DNA of 64,000 bases from Chryseolinea serpens (GCF_900129725.1 NZ_FQWQ01000001.1:558001-622000); one strand, 5' to 3'; positions 17,739 through 26,634 are shown, counted from the first letter of the stretch. Numbers and translations are program-made. Notes: generated by a model from the letters alone, not told the origin.

Positions 17739-19706
17739 ATGAGACGATTCGCAACACTCCTCTTGCTCTTTTCCATTGTCGTGCCCTCGATGGCACAACG
17801 GAACATTGCGCTCTCCTCGCCGGATGGCAAGATCGTTTTCCAATTCACGTCGATCCGGAAGGAGCTCGTTTACAGCATCACCTATAAAGGAAAATCGTTG
17901 ATTGAAAAAAGCCCGGTAAGTCTTTCGTTTAATGGGCGGACGTTTGGCAACAACGTGACCATACTCCCTGCAAAATTTCGTGACGGTGTAGAAGATTATG
18001 AGCTGGTCGTTGGCAAGACCCGGAAAGTGCATGACCTCTATCGCGAAGTGATCATCCCCCTGGAATCGGAAACGAAAGACGCCAAAGTGAACCTGGTGGT
18101 CAGGGCTTTTAACGACGGCGTTGGGCTTCGCTATGAATTCGTATCCGTGAAAGGTCAGGATTCCCTGGTGCTCACCGATGAAAAAACAACGTTTCGCTTC
18201 AACGGTGATCCTATAGCGCGGACGTTGCTGTTGCCAAACTACACCAGTTCGCACGAAAACTTCTACACCACAAAGCCCGTGTCGGGATTGAAGGAAAATG
18301 AATTGATGGATATGCCCACGCTGTTTGAACTTCCCGGGGTTGGTTATGTGGCCATCACGGAAGCGGCGCTGGTGGATTATGCAGGAGCTTACCTGATAAA
18401 AGAAAACGGTGTGATCCGCGCCGTTCTTTCTCCCCTGCCCGGTCAGCAGGAAATAAAAGTAAAGGCTGGGTTGCCACACAAAAGTCCCTGGAGAGTGATC
18501 CTGGTCAGCGACCGGGTTGGAGCCTTCATCGAGTCGAACCTGATCACCGATCTCAATGAACCCCTTGCCTTGAAAGACACCCGCTGGATAAAACCCGGGA
18601 AGACAACTTTCCCCTGGTGGAATGGCAATGTGGTGCCGGACACGCTGAATGCCCCCGGCAACAATTTCATCACCCAAAAATACTATATCGACTTCTGTGC
18701 ACGCAACGGCCTGGAATACCATTCGGTGGTGGAGTATGGTCTTCATCAATGGTACACCGACGACGGTGTCGGCTTCGCGCCGGGGCCGCATTCGGATGTG
18801 ACCAAGCCTGTTCCCGGGCTCGACATGAAGGAGGTCTGCGATTATGCAAAGTCGAAAGGTGTTGGTGTCCGGGTTTGGGTGCATTGGGCGGCGCTCTATC
18901 CCAAGATGGATTCGGCCTTTGCCATTTTTGAAAAGTGGGGATTGGAAGGCATGATGATCGACTTTATGGATCGCGACGACCAACTGATGGTGAACATGCA
19001 ACAGGAAATGCTTCAGAAGGCCGCGGCACATCATCTGCATGTACAGTTTCATGGTGCCTACAAACCCACAGGCATGAGCAGAACGTACCCGAATGAATTC
19101 ACCCGCGAGGGAACCCTGAATTATGAAACCAACAAATGGAATGAAGAAGGCCTGCCGCCGGACCACGACATCATGATCCCCTTCACCCGGATGCTGGCAG
19201 GAAGCACAGATTATCACATGGGCGGCTTTCGCGCTGCCGCTCCCGGAAAATACATCCGTCAATATACCCGCCCCATGATGCTGGGAACACGCTGTCATAT
19301 GTTGGGATTGTATGTGGTATTTGAAAACTACCTCGGTATGGTGTGTGATTATCCTTCGGCCTATGAGGGACAGCCGGGTTTTGATTTTATAAGGGAAGTC
19401 CCGACAACGTGGGATGAGACGAAAGTGTTGGATGCTAAGGTTGGGGAATATATTGTTGTGGCGCGTAGGAAAGGAAATGATTGGTTTGTTGGGGGGATTA
19501 CGAATCATGAAGCGAGGACGATAACGGTTTCGGCGAGGTTTCTTTCTTCAGGGAGTTATGAGGCGACGCTCTATTCGGATGCGGCGAATGTGATGGTGGA
19601 TGCGGATCATCTTACGAAAAAGCAATTTGGGATCACAGCTTCGGATGAGTTGGTGTTGAACCTTGCAGCAGGTGGTGGCATGGCTTGTAAGATCAGCAAG
19701 AAGTAG
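17739..19706 (+). CDS. Glycoside hydrolase family 97 alpha-glycosidase
   Basis: A 655-residue exported enzyme (signal MRRFATLLLLFSIVVPSMAQ). It has an N-terminal beta-sandwich to about residue 280, a (beta/alpha)8 barrel with FPWWNG, YYIDFCARNGLEYHSVVEYG, VGVRVWVHW, MMIDFMDRDDQ (residues 405-415) and VQFHGAYKPTGMSRTYPN, and a C-terminal beta domain. GH97 includes inverting alpha-glucosidases (SusB type) and retaining alpha-galactosidases. The Asp at the end of the IDFMDRD strand (D408) sits where the retaining group has its nucleophile, so an alpha-galactosidase-like retaining enzyme is favoured. No SusC/SusD pair is adjacent. Likely periplasmic. Confidence 0.93.
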   Translation: MRRFATLLLLFSIVVPSMAQRNIALSSPDGKIVFQFTSIRKELVYSITYKGKSLIEKSPVSLSFNGRTFGNNVTILPAKFRDGVEDYELVVGKTRKVHDLYREVIIPLESETKDAKVNLVVRAFNDGVGLRYEFVSVKGQDSLVLTDEKTTFRFNGDPIARTLLLPNYTSSHENFYTTKPVSGLKENELMDMPTLFELPGVGYVAITEAALVDYAGAYLIKENGVIRAVLSPLPGQQEIKVKAGLPHKSPWRVILVSDRVGAFIESNLITDLNEPLALKDTRWIKPGKTTFPWWNGNVVPDTLNAPGNNFITQKYYIDFCARNGLEYHSVVEYGLHQWYTDDGVGFAPGPHSDVTKPVPGLDMKEVCDYAKSKGVGVRVWVHWAALYPKMDSAFAIFEKWGLEGMMIDFMDRDDQLMVNMQQEMLQKAAAHHLHVQFHGAYKPTGMSRTYPNEFTREGTLNYETNKWNEEGLPPDHDIMIPFTRMLAGSTDYHMGGFRAAAPGKYIRQYTRPMMLGTRCHMLGLYVVFENYLGMVCDYPSAYEGQPGFDFIREVPTTWDETKVLDAKVGEYIVVARRKGNDWFVGGITNHEARTITVSARFLSSGSYEATLYSDAANVMVDADHLTKKQFGITASDELVLNLAAGGGMACKISKK

Positions 19707-19778
19707 TGCCAGGAATGCAGAGCTGATGATGTTCGTGCGCAAAAAAATATCCAGATGCCGGATAGAGTATTCAAAATG

Positions 19779-19804
19779 GGAAGACGGAGTTTTCCCCGTC
19801 TTCC
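19779..19804. terminator. Hairpin between convergent genes (weak terminator)
   Basis: GGAAGACGG / CCGTCTTCC stem with a short T-rich loop lies between the GH97 gene and the convergent SDR gene. It lacks a strong T tract, so termination is only likely, not certain. Confidence 0.5.
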
Positions 19805-19822
19805 AGCATCCGTGTTTTTCGT

Positions 19823-20620
19823 TTAAAGGGAACGCACCGTGCCACCATCCACCCGAAGGGCAGTTCCACTGATATAATCTGCAAAAGGGCTCGCCAGATA
19901 TGCCACCGCGCCGGCTATCTCTTCTGGCCTGCCCAGCCGCCCCACATCATTCGGGACAAAATCGCGGATGGTGTTTCTCTCAATTTCTGCCCAATCATTG
20001 CTCCATCCCAGTTTAGGAGCAACGGCATATAAGTACTCCTCAACCGATGCCACGCGAATAGCCCCCGGCGACACGATGTTCGATGTCACACCCGAATCTT
20101 TCAGTTCCCGTGCCAACGACAAGGCCAGGTTATGCCGCGCCGCCAGTGAGGCATTGTAGTCCGGATGCTGTGGAATGGGTTGGATGCCGAGGCCGCCACC
20201 GATAGTAATGATCCGTCCCCACTTTCGCTCGCGCATCTGAGGAACCAATCGCTGGATCATCCGAACACCAGACAATACATTCGATTCATACGTTTCGATC
20301 CATTTTGCCGGTGTGGCCTGCATCCAGTTGTGATGATGATATGCGCCCGCGTTGTTGACGAGGATATCTACCGGGCCATCGGCCAATGCGGAGGAAGCTA
20401 CTGCGTCGGCGCCATCGTCGGCGGAGAGGTCGCCAATCGCCATGGCTGCGCGTCCTCCTTTTTCTCTGATGGCTTCCATTACCCGCTGAGCCCGGTTTTT
20501 ATTCCGGCCGTGAATGATAACCGTTGCGCCTTCGGCAGCCAACAGATGAGCAATCGCTTCGCCCAAACCGGAAGTGGATCCGGTGATGAGGGCTCTTTTG
20601 TTTTTCAGGTTTAAATCCAT
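19823..20620 (-). CDS. SDR-fold protein lacking the catalytic Ser and Lys
   Basis: A 265-residue short-chain dehydrogenase/reductase fold. The dinucleotide motif TGSTSGLG (residues 13-20), NNAG (89-92) and the C-terminal SGTALRVDGG are intact, so NAD(P) binding is likely. In the active site, the serine strand reads IITIGGGLG with glycine at the Ser position, and the YxxxK motif reads YNASL (Y155, L159), so the lysine is missing. Either it uses altered chemistry or it is a binding protein. It is the partner of the TetR regulator 80 bases upstream, with a matching operator in the spacer. Start is the ATG giving MDLNLKNKRALITG. Confidence 0.9.
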   Translation of the reverse strand: MDLNLKNKRALITGSTSGLGEAIAHLLAAEGATVIIHGRNKNRAQRVMEAIREKGGRAAMAIGDLSADDGADAVASSALADGPVDILVNNAGAYHHHNWMQATPAKWIETYESNVLSGVRMIQRLVPQMRERKWGRIITIGGGLGIQPIPQHPDYNASLAARHNLALSLARELKDSGVTSNIVSPGAIRVASVEEYLYAVAPKLGWSNDWAEIERNTIRDFVPNDVGRLGRPEEIAGAVAYLASPFADYISGTALRVDGGTVRSL

Positions 20621-20645
20621 ATCAATTCATTAAATTTAGTTTTTG

Positions 20646-20663
20646 ATTGAGTACTCACTCAAT
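20646..20663 (-). promoter_or_regulatory. Candidate TetR operator ahead of the SDR gene
   Basis: ATTGAGT-N4-ACTCAAT, an 18-base dyad 26 bases upstream of the SDR start. A 16-base core is repeated with one change at the TetR start (21286-21301), and a half-site lies near 20680. The pair of sites points to one regulator, most simply the adjacent TetR protein. Confidence 0.6.
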
Positions 20664-20702
20664 ATGTGGACAAAAGCATATTGAGTGAACGATCAGGGAC
20701 GT

Positions 20703-21299
20703 CTATCCCTGGTCCGGATTTTCAAACATGCTCCATAGCATTTCGAAGGTGTCCGTAATAATGGTGCTTTGTTTCTTGGCGGGCAGATTGGCGTCGGCCA
20801 GGTAGTTGTACGTACCCACCATCTGGCTCATGGCCATGGAAGAGATCAAATCGATGGAGAGGGGTTTGAAGGTTTTGGTTTGCAGTGCTTCCTTGTAGAG
20901 TTTCCGGTGCAGGCTCTGTTGCTGGGCCAGGTCTTCCGTGCCCGAATTTTTCAGGTGTGGCGAGTACTTGAATTGCTGAGTAAAATAGAATTCCTCCCGG
21001 TGTTCGAGCGACCATTGTACGGAGTAGTAAAAGAGGTCGCGAAACCGTTCCTTGATGCTGTCGGACTCCTTTATATGGTCGGCTAAATACCTTCGCAGAT
21101 CACTTTTAATGTGTTCGTACAGTGCCGCCACCAGTTCATCCTTGGTTTTGTAGTAGTGGAATAGGGTACCATGAGCAATACCGGCTTCGCTGGCGATTTT
21201 GCTGGTGGGCGTGCCGTGAAAGCCATATTCGGCAAATAGTTTCAGGGCTGCATTCAGGATGGCGAGGGGTTTGTCCGGAAGTTCTGATTGAGTAATCAC
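20703..21299 (-). CDS. TetR/AcrR-family transcriptional regulator
   Basis: A 198-residue repressor. The N-terminal helix-turn-helix is clear: AILNAALKLFAEYGFHGTPTSKIASEAGIAHGTLFHYYKTKDELV. The ligand-binding helical domain follows. The best start is a GTG (MITQSELPDKP), because the longer upstream frame has no protein-like character. A -7 box TACCTTTG at 21304-21311 places transcription initiation at or next to this GTG. The protein probably represses itself and the downstream SDR gene through the shared GATTGAGT..TCACTC operators. Confidence 0.88.
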   Translation of the reverse strand: MITQSELPDKPLAILNAALKLFAEYGFHGTPTSKIASEAGIAHGTLFHYYKTKDELVAALYEHIKSDLRRYLADHIKESDSIKERFRDLFYYSVQWSLEHREEFYFTQQFKYSPHLKNSGTEDLAQQQSLHRKLYKEALQTKTFKPLSIDLISSMAMSQMVGTYNYLADANLPAKKQSTIITDTFEMLWSMFENPDQG

Positions 21300-21311
21300 T
21301 CGGCAAAGGTA
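21286..21311 (-). promoter_or_regulatory. TetR promoter and operator
   Basis: -7 box TACCTTTG (21304-21311, minus strand) is followed directly by the operator copy at 21286-21301. That copy matches the SDR operator core at 15 of 16 bases. The operator overlaps the proposed GTG start codon, so transcription would begin with little or no leader. Confidence 0.5.
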
Positions 21312-21432
21312 AATAAAGTTTCGGTTATTGGACTCGTTTCTTTGAAAAAATCTTATAAAAAATGGGACGCCACTGAAAAAGGCCCTCCCTCTCCCATCTG
21401 GCAGCACATGGAGATGAAGTGGCGGGTGACTT

Positions 21433-21561
21433 ATCGGTGTTTGGCGGTTTTCGTTTTAGTTCGTATGCAGGTTATCCAGATTCAGTGCTTTCGAAATTCG
21501 GGATGTCTTGGATTACTGGTGTAGGTTTTTAAAAAGCTTGTGCCTGCGACATGACGTGGTC
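21433..21561 (-). repeat. Dispersed intergenic repeat, copy A (short form)
   Basis: Reverse-oriented copy of the right half of the repeat family also present at 28.6 and 58.3 kb. It carries the GTCATGTCGCAGGCAC block, AAGACATCCCGAATTTCG, and the end CTAAAACGAA..CCAAACACCG. The hairpin left arm is absent. It lies about 50 bases downstream of the isomerase-like gene stop. Small open frames in it are not real genes. Confidence 0.8.
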
Positions 21562-21614
21562 AGCCAGGCTTCGCATGAAGTCTTTGCGATGTCGGAATGG
21601 ATGTTTGGCGTGGG

Positions 21615-22643
21615 CTAGCTCTTCTTCTCCAACGCATTCTTTGCATATTCTACACACTTCGCCACCTCTTTCACAGCATCAGAACCTGCAGGAACATCAT
21701 ATTCCATTTCAATCGTGCCGGGAAATGTGTAGTGGTTATTTCGCATCAATTGAAGCGCGGCTACCAGCGGGGTATCGCCTTGGCCCCAGGGCATGTTGGC
21801 GCCGCCGTTGGCTTTTGATTTGCGATCTTTCAGGTGGGTGCTGTAGATGCGATCGTGTTTGGCTTCGAGCAGCGGGATGGGATCGAGACCGGCGGCGACA
21901 TAGTGACCAATGTCGCAGTTGAGACCGTTGTAGGGCGATTGTGAAAGGGCTACATCCCAGGCGGTGAAGGTTTGCTGGAGGTGGCCGTGGTAGCCGATGC
22001 CGATCTTATATTTCTGTGCAAAAGTTCCAAGGCGTTTGCTTTGTTCCGGATCGGTAGGGAGTTCAACGGTCATGTGACTGGCGCCCAATTCTTTGGCGAC
22101 GCGAAAGGCGTAGTCGATCTCGGCGTCGGAGTTCTTTACGTCCAGGGCGCTGGGTTTCCAGGCGTAGATAGAGACGCCGGCGTCGTTGTACATTTTCCGG
22201 AGTTGTTTGAATTTGTCGAGGGAAGCCCCTCCCCTCCATTTGGCAAGCTCTGCTGCTTTGGCGGCGCGTTCGGCTTTTTGTTCGGCTGTGGGTTCGGGGC
22301 GTGGTCCGGGAGGGAATGGTTGCATCGGTTCCGTCGAGGCGTTGGGAGCACCGGCAAACGCTTCGGCGGTGGTGCCCATCAATTCGATGGCGCTCACATT
22401 GGCGTCGACACAGTATTTCAGAACTTGCTCGGCGCTGGTGGGTAAGCTTCGGAACGAGTAGGTGATGACGCCCAGTTGGACGCCGTTGAATTTGGAGTTG
22501 GGTTTGCCCAGGTTTTTCAATATAGCCGGCGCGCCGAAAACACGCTGGCTTCCGACGACGACACCGGTGACGGCCAGTGCAGATTTTACGATAAAGTCCT
22601 TGCGGGTGATCGATGACTTTTGGTCGGGGCTGTTGGTTTTCAT
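21615..22643 (-). CDS. Sugar phosphate isomerase/epimerase-like protein, exported
   Basis: A 342-residue xylose-isomerase-like TIM barrel. The start MKTNSPDQKSS leads into a Tat-like leader TRKDFIVKSALAVTGVVVG. Barrel segments include LGVITYSFRSLP, NVSAIELMGTTAEAFAG, SIYAWKPSALDV, ASHMTVELPTDPEQ, IGYHGHLQQTF, GLNCDIGHYVAAGLDP and IYSTHLKDRKS, with the usual Glu/His/Asp metal residues. A Pro/Glu-rich insert (PPGPRPEPTAEQK) sits near residue 115. It is divergent from a heme c dehydrogenase-like lipoprotein across 281 bases, suggesting linked work on an oxidised sugar. Substrate unknown. Confidence 0.88.
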   Translation of the reverse strand: MKTNSPDQKSSITRKDFIVKSALAVTGVVVGSQRVFGAPAILKNLGKPNSKFNGVQLGVITYSFRSLPTSAEQVLKYCVDANVSAIELMGTTAEAFAGAPNASTEPMQPFPPGPRPEPTAEQKAERAAKAAELAKWRGGASLDKFKQLRKMYNDAGVSIYAWKPSALDVKNSDAEIDYAFRVAKELGASHMTVELPTDPEQSKRLGTFAQKYKIGIGYHGHLQQTFTAWDVALSQSPYNGLNCDIGHYVAAGLDPIPLLEAKHDRIYSTHLKDRKSKANGGANMPWGQGDTPLVAALQLMRNNHYTFPGTIEMEYDVPAGSDAVKEVAKCVEYAKNALEKKS

Positions 22644-22846
22644 ACGAATTGAATTTTGATTAAAGGATGGGATCAATCAACGTGTTGCAGCATCGCAACG
22701 CGCCAGCTTGTTTTGTACAAGCACACCGTATATAAAGTTGTCCATAATATTCCATTCCGAAAGACCGCTCGTCACATTTTAGATAAAAAGGTCCGAATAC
22801 TCGACCGTTCGGCACTTCCTGTAATTTTTTCAGTGCAACATTCGGT

Positions 22847-22854
22847 TATATTTG
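22847..22854 (+). promoter_or_regulatory. -7 box of the heme c lipoprotein gene
   Basis: TATATTTG matches TAnnTTTG exactly, about 70 bases before the start codon. The -33 region is only T-rich. Confidence 0.45.
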
Positions 22855-22924
22855 TTTTGATCGGCTTGTGTGATAGTAAAGAAGCCGTCGTGCTATTCAT
22901 CATGTTTTGATATTCTCCTCAACT

Positions 22925-25216
22925 ATGAAAAAAGAAATATTGCTGGCCGTTGCCCTTGTGGCTACCGGAGTGCTTCTCGCCACGTGTAGTCAATCCAAAA
23001 AAGAAGCCGAAGCCGTTGCCGAAGAACCGGGCTTCGATTCACCCCGCATCGTAAACAGCGATCCCAAACCAGGCTACATGACGCCCGAAGAAAGTCAGAA
23101 AGCCTTCCGGTTGCCAAAAGGATACCATATGGAGCTTGTTGCCGACGAGTCCATGTTGAGCGAACCCGTGGCCATCTCGTGGGACGCCAATGGCCGGATG
23201 TTTGTGACGCAAATGGAGACCTATATGCAAACCGTTGACACCACGGGGGAACATCAAAAGGGCAGCCGCGTGCTGCTCCTGGAAGACACCGACGACGATG
23301 GCAAGATGGACAAGCGCTCCGTCTTTATCGACAAGCTGATGTTGCCGCGGATGATCCTGGCGGTGGGCAATGAGTTGTTGGTGAACGAGACGGATACATA
23401 CGACATGTATGCCTACAAAGACACCAACAACGATGGCGTGGCCGATGAGAAAAGACAAGTCTATCACACCGATAAAAAAGCCTATGGAAACCTGGAGCAC
23501 CAGCGCAGCGGTTTGGATTGGAACCTCGACAACTGGATCTACATCACCGTAGACCCTGTGCGCTTCCAATATAAGGGCGGCATGATCCACGCCGATTCAC
23601 TCATCAGCGGCTCGAACGGACAGTGGGGATTGACCCACGACAACTACGGCAGGCTTTACTTTAGTCGCGCCGGCGCGGAAAATGCGGGCTCCGGATTTCA
23701 TATCAACCCCTCGTATGGCGCGTTGGATTTTGCAGATGCCTACAACGACACAACGTTTGGCGCGGTGTGGCCCATCATCAAGACACCCGACATTCAAGGC
23801 GGCCTGAAACGGATCCGTGAAGACACCACGCTCAATCACTTCACCGCTGCCAACGGCCAATCGATCTTTCGCGGCGACCGTCTTCCCAAAACTTTAGTGG
23901 GTGACTATTTGATCGGCGAGCCCGTGGCCCGCATCATACGAAGAGCGAAGATCATCAACACCGATGGAAAGCGAACCCTTCAGAATGCCTACGACAAAGA
24001 GGAGTTCATTTCTTCGTTGGATATGAATTTCAGACCTGTCAACACCTATACCGGTCCCGATGGCTGTTTGTATATCGTCGATATGAACCGCGGGATCATC
24101 CAGGAAGGAACGTGGACCGGCGAAGGCAGTTACCTGCGCAAACAAATTCTCCGGCTTGGTCTACAGAAAAATATTCAGCACGGAAGGATCTGGAGGCTGG
24201 TGCACGACGGCATGACCCGCGGCCCCAAGCCCCACATGCTCGACGAAACACCCGCCCAACTGGTGGCCTACCTGGATCATCCCAATGGCTGGTGGCGCGA
24301 CAACGCACAAAAGGAACTTGTGCTGCGCGGCGATAAATCGGTGGTGGAAGACCTGAAGAAGATCGCCGTTGGTAAAAAAGGACCGCTGGCCGAAACGCCT
24401 TCGGCCGTAGCGCGCATCCATGCCTTGTGGACCTTGTCGGGCTTGGATGCGATAGACAAGGATGTGTTGTCGGAGGCGTTGGAGGATGATGACGCCCAGG
24501 TGAGAAAGACCGCCGTGTGGGTCAGCGAACCGTTTTTGAAGAATGGTGACGAGGATGTGATCGGGAAACTGGAAGCGTTGAAAGACGATGCGGATTATGA
24601 TGTGCGCATCCAACTTTTCCTTTCGCTCTCCCGAAGCAAATCGTCCAAGGCTAAAACGATCGCAGAGGGTATCCTGTCCAGCAATCAGGGCAATCAAATG
24701 ATCGCCGGTGCGCAGAAGGCACTGAATAAAACAGAGGATATTAAAAAATTTGGAACAAAGATGGGGTCGCTGAATCCCGGAAACCGGAAACTGGTTGTGG
24801 ACGGCGCGGCCATATTCAATTCGTTATGCGCCACCTGTCATGGTCAGGAAGGTAAAGGTGTGCCCACAAAAATAGCGCCGCCGCTGGCCGGCAATTCCCA
24901 ACGCTACTTCCGGAACAAAGACGCGATGGTGAGAATTCTCCTGAATGGTTTGACGGGACCGGTGGATGGCAAGACCTATTCCGAGAACATGGTTTCCATG
25001 GGTGCTAATAACGACGAGTGGATTGCCTCGGTGCTCAGCTATTTGCGCTATGATATCGGACTCTCCGAACGACGCTTCCCAGGCAGTGTGAGCGAAGATT
25101 TTGCAAACCGGATCCTGGTGAAACCGGAAGAGGTGAAGAAGCTGCGGGAAGAATCCAAAGGAAGGACAAAGCCGTGGACGTGGGAAGAGCTGGATAAGGT
25201 TTCGGGAAATAAATAG
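22925..25216 (+). CDS. PVC-type heme c/beta-propeller dehydrogenase-like lipoprotein
   Basis: A 763-residue lipoprotein (leader ending LLATC with Cys near residue 21). The order is an N-terminal propeller related to PQQ sugar dehydrogenases (YHMELVADESMLSEPVAISWDANGRMFV, GPDGCLYIVDMNRG), a helical HEAT-like region about 450-610, and a C-terminal cytochrome c domain with CATCH at residues 635-639 and Met ligand candidates in ENMVSMG. This three-part layout is the Pirellula/Verrucomicrobium membrane-bound dehydrogenase type. It probably oxidises a sugar or alcohol in the periplasm and passes electrons to the heme. Start at MKKEILLAV; the upstream ATG gives no leader. The gene is divergent from an isomerase-like protein. 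Confidence 0.9.
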   Translation: MKKEILLAVALVATGVLLATCSQSKKEAEAVAEEPGFDSPRIVNSDPKPGYMTPEESQKAFRLPKGYHMELVADESMLSEPVAISWDANGRMFVTQMETYMQTVDTTGEHQKGSRVLLLEDTDDDGKMDKRSVFIDKLMLPRMILAVGNELLVNETDTYDMYAYKDTNNDGVADEKRQVYHTDKKAYGNLEHQRSGLDWNLDNWIYITVDPVRFQYKGGMIHADSLISGSNGQWGLTHDNYGRLYFSRAGAENAGSGFHINPSYGALDFADAYNDTTFGAVWPIIKTPDIQGGLKRIREDTTLNHFTAANGQSIFRGDRLPKTLVGDYLIGEPVARIIRRAKIINTDGKRTLQNAYDKEEFISSLDMNFRPVNTYTGPDGCLYIVDMNRGIIQEGTWTGEGSYLRKQILRLGLQKNIQHGRIWRLVHDGMTRGPKPHMLDETPAQLVAYLDHPNGWWRDNAQKELVLRGDKSVVEDLKKIAVGKKGPLAETPSAVARIHALWTLSGLDAIDKDVLSEALEDDDAQVRKTAVWVSEPFLKNGDEDVIGKLEALKDDADYDVRIQLFLSLSRSKSSKAKTIAEGILSSNQGNQMIAGAQKALNKTEDIKKFGTKMGSLNPGNRKLVVDGAAIFNSLCATCHGQEGKGVPTKIAPPLAGNSQRYFRNKDAMVRILLNGLTGPVDGKTYSENMVSMGANNDEWIASVLSYLRYDIGLSERRFPGSVSEDFANRILVKPEEVKKLREESKGRTKPWTWEELDKVSGNK

Positions 25217-25249
25217 AAGACGAAGCGCGATCCTCAACTGCTGATAAAG

Positions 25250-25285
25250 AAAAAAAGCGTCCTGACATTCGGGGCGCTTTTTTTA
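25250..25285. terminator. Bidirectional intrinsic terminator
   Basis: AAAAAAGCGTCC / GGGGCGCTTTTTTT hairpin between two convergent genes, with A and T tracts on both sides. Confidence 0.85.
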
Positions 25286-25308
25286 TGACATTACGTTTGG
25301 GTGGATCT

Positions 25309-26634
25309 TTAAGGTTTCCCTGCGGCGGGAACCCACGCACCGTTTAGCATAACTTTCTTCGCATCGCGCAGCACGTGAAGATCTTTCAACGGATCGCCTT
25401 CCACAAATACGAGGTCGGCCAGCTTTCCTTTCTCGATGCTTCCCAGCCTTTCGTCAACACGAAAGTAGCGGGCATTCTCCAGGGTGGCGGCGACGATGAT
25501 TTCCATGTTGCTCAGGCCGGCATCGTGCAGCAATTCCATCTCGCGATAAAAAGCATAACCAAATTCTGCGTAGGTCACAAACGTATGAGAACCCAACACG
25601 ATGGGCACGCCGCCTTTTTTGGCGAGGCCGACAAACGTCAGCATGTTTTTAAATGCGTGCACTTCGATGCTGTCGCCGTGGTCGGGTTGTTTTTCGAATG
25701 CGGCCAGCGTGGGGCTCAGGAATATTTTTTTGCGGGCCAGGAATTGGATGAGCGAATCGGCTACGGGATTATTCTCGAATTTGAACGAATTCCAAACGTC
25801 ATACCTCCCCCGCTTCCGTGCGTCGTTGTCGGCCAGCACGCGTTGTTTGTATTGTTCGGCGTCGTAAGGCGGAAGAAGAACCGTTCCAAAAGAGGTAACA
25901 TGTTCAATGCCGTCCAACCCTGCGTTGATGGCATCGACGGCGTTGCTGATCTCCAGGTGGGCCATCACAGGAAGACCGTGCGCATGGGCGGCCGTGCAGA
26001 TGGCCTTAATGGTGCCGACGGGAAGACCATAGTATACTTTGATGGCGGTGGCACCGTCGTGATACAATTTCTCTACCGCGAGCCGGCCTTCCTCGGCATC
26101 CTGAACGATCATGGCGTCTTCCGGATAGGCCGGTGGATAGGTGTTGAGGTGCGGGCCGGTGAGGAATAGTCTGGGCAGTGGCATGCCGGATGAGCGTACG
26201 CCGGCATAACTTTCATTCCACTCGCCGGGATCCCTCACCGAGGTGATGCCATGACGAAGATAGACAGCGGGCAATGTGGCGCTGTTTTCATTATGATAGT
26301 GTGCGTCGAACATGCCGGGAAGGATGGTGAGGCCTTCTACGTTTTCGATCTGCGCGCCATCGGGGACTTTCACGTCGCCTTGCTTCCCTACGGCTTCGAT
26401 CTGGTTGTCTCTCACGATGACGCATGAATTTTGAATGGGTTCCCCTCCCCGACCATCGATCAGCGTGGCGCCCACGAAAGCAATGACCTGGTTTCCTTTT
26501 GGAATATCGTTTTCATTCAATTCGTGGATGATTACATGGGGTTCATCACCGGCATTTTCCGAGGTAGACGGTTTTGGCGCCTGACAAGAGGCGAGCAGCA
26601 ACACCGCGATCGCATATGGACGTATTCTTTTCAT
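25309..26634 (-). CDS. Amidohydrolase-family lipoprotein
   Basis: A 441-residue metal-dependent hydrolase of the imidazolonepropionase/prolidase-like group. The leader ends LLLASC (Cys17), so it is lipid-anchored. Metal-site residues seen: H112 and H114 (DAHYH), K199 (TAIKVYYG), H226 (VMAHLEIS) and H245 (GIEHVTSFG). The last catalytic position, normally Asp in GTD, reads GSHT with His349, which is unusual. The C-terminal composite beta domain (GKLADLVFVEGDPLKDL) is normal. The start is set at MKRIRPYAI because it gives the lipobox. Substrates of this group include cyclic amides, hydantoins and dipeptides; none can be assigned. Confidence 0.9.
   Translation of the reverse strand: MKRIRPYAIAVLLLASCQAPKPSTSENAGDEPHVIIHELNENDIPKGNQVIAFVGATLIDGRGGEPIQNSCVIVRDNQIEAVGKQGDVKVPDGAQIENVEGLTILPGMFDAHYHNENSATLPAVYLRHGITSVRDPGEWNESYAGVRSSGMPLPRLFLTGPHLNTYPPAYPEDAMIVQDAEEGRLAVEKLYHDGATAIKVYYGLPVGTIKAICTAAHAHGLPVMAHLEISNAVDAINAGLDGIEHVTSFGTVLLPPYDAEQYKQRVLADNDARKRGRYDVWNSFKFENNPVADSLIQFLARKKIFLSPTLAAFEKQPDHGDSIEVHAFKNMLTFVGLAKKGGVPIVLGSHTFVTYAEFGYAFYREMELLHDAGLSNMEIIVAATLENARYFRVDERLGSIEKGKLADLVFVEGDPLKDLHVLRDAKKVMLNGAWVPAAGKP

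Noticed and set aside
17661-19508. A 615-codon open frame opposite the GH97 gene
   Set aside because: It is entirely antisense to a clear GH97 enzyme and contains no recognisable domain or leader.
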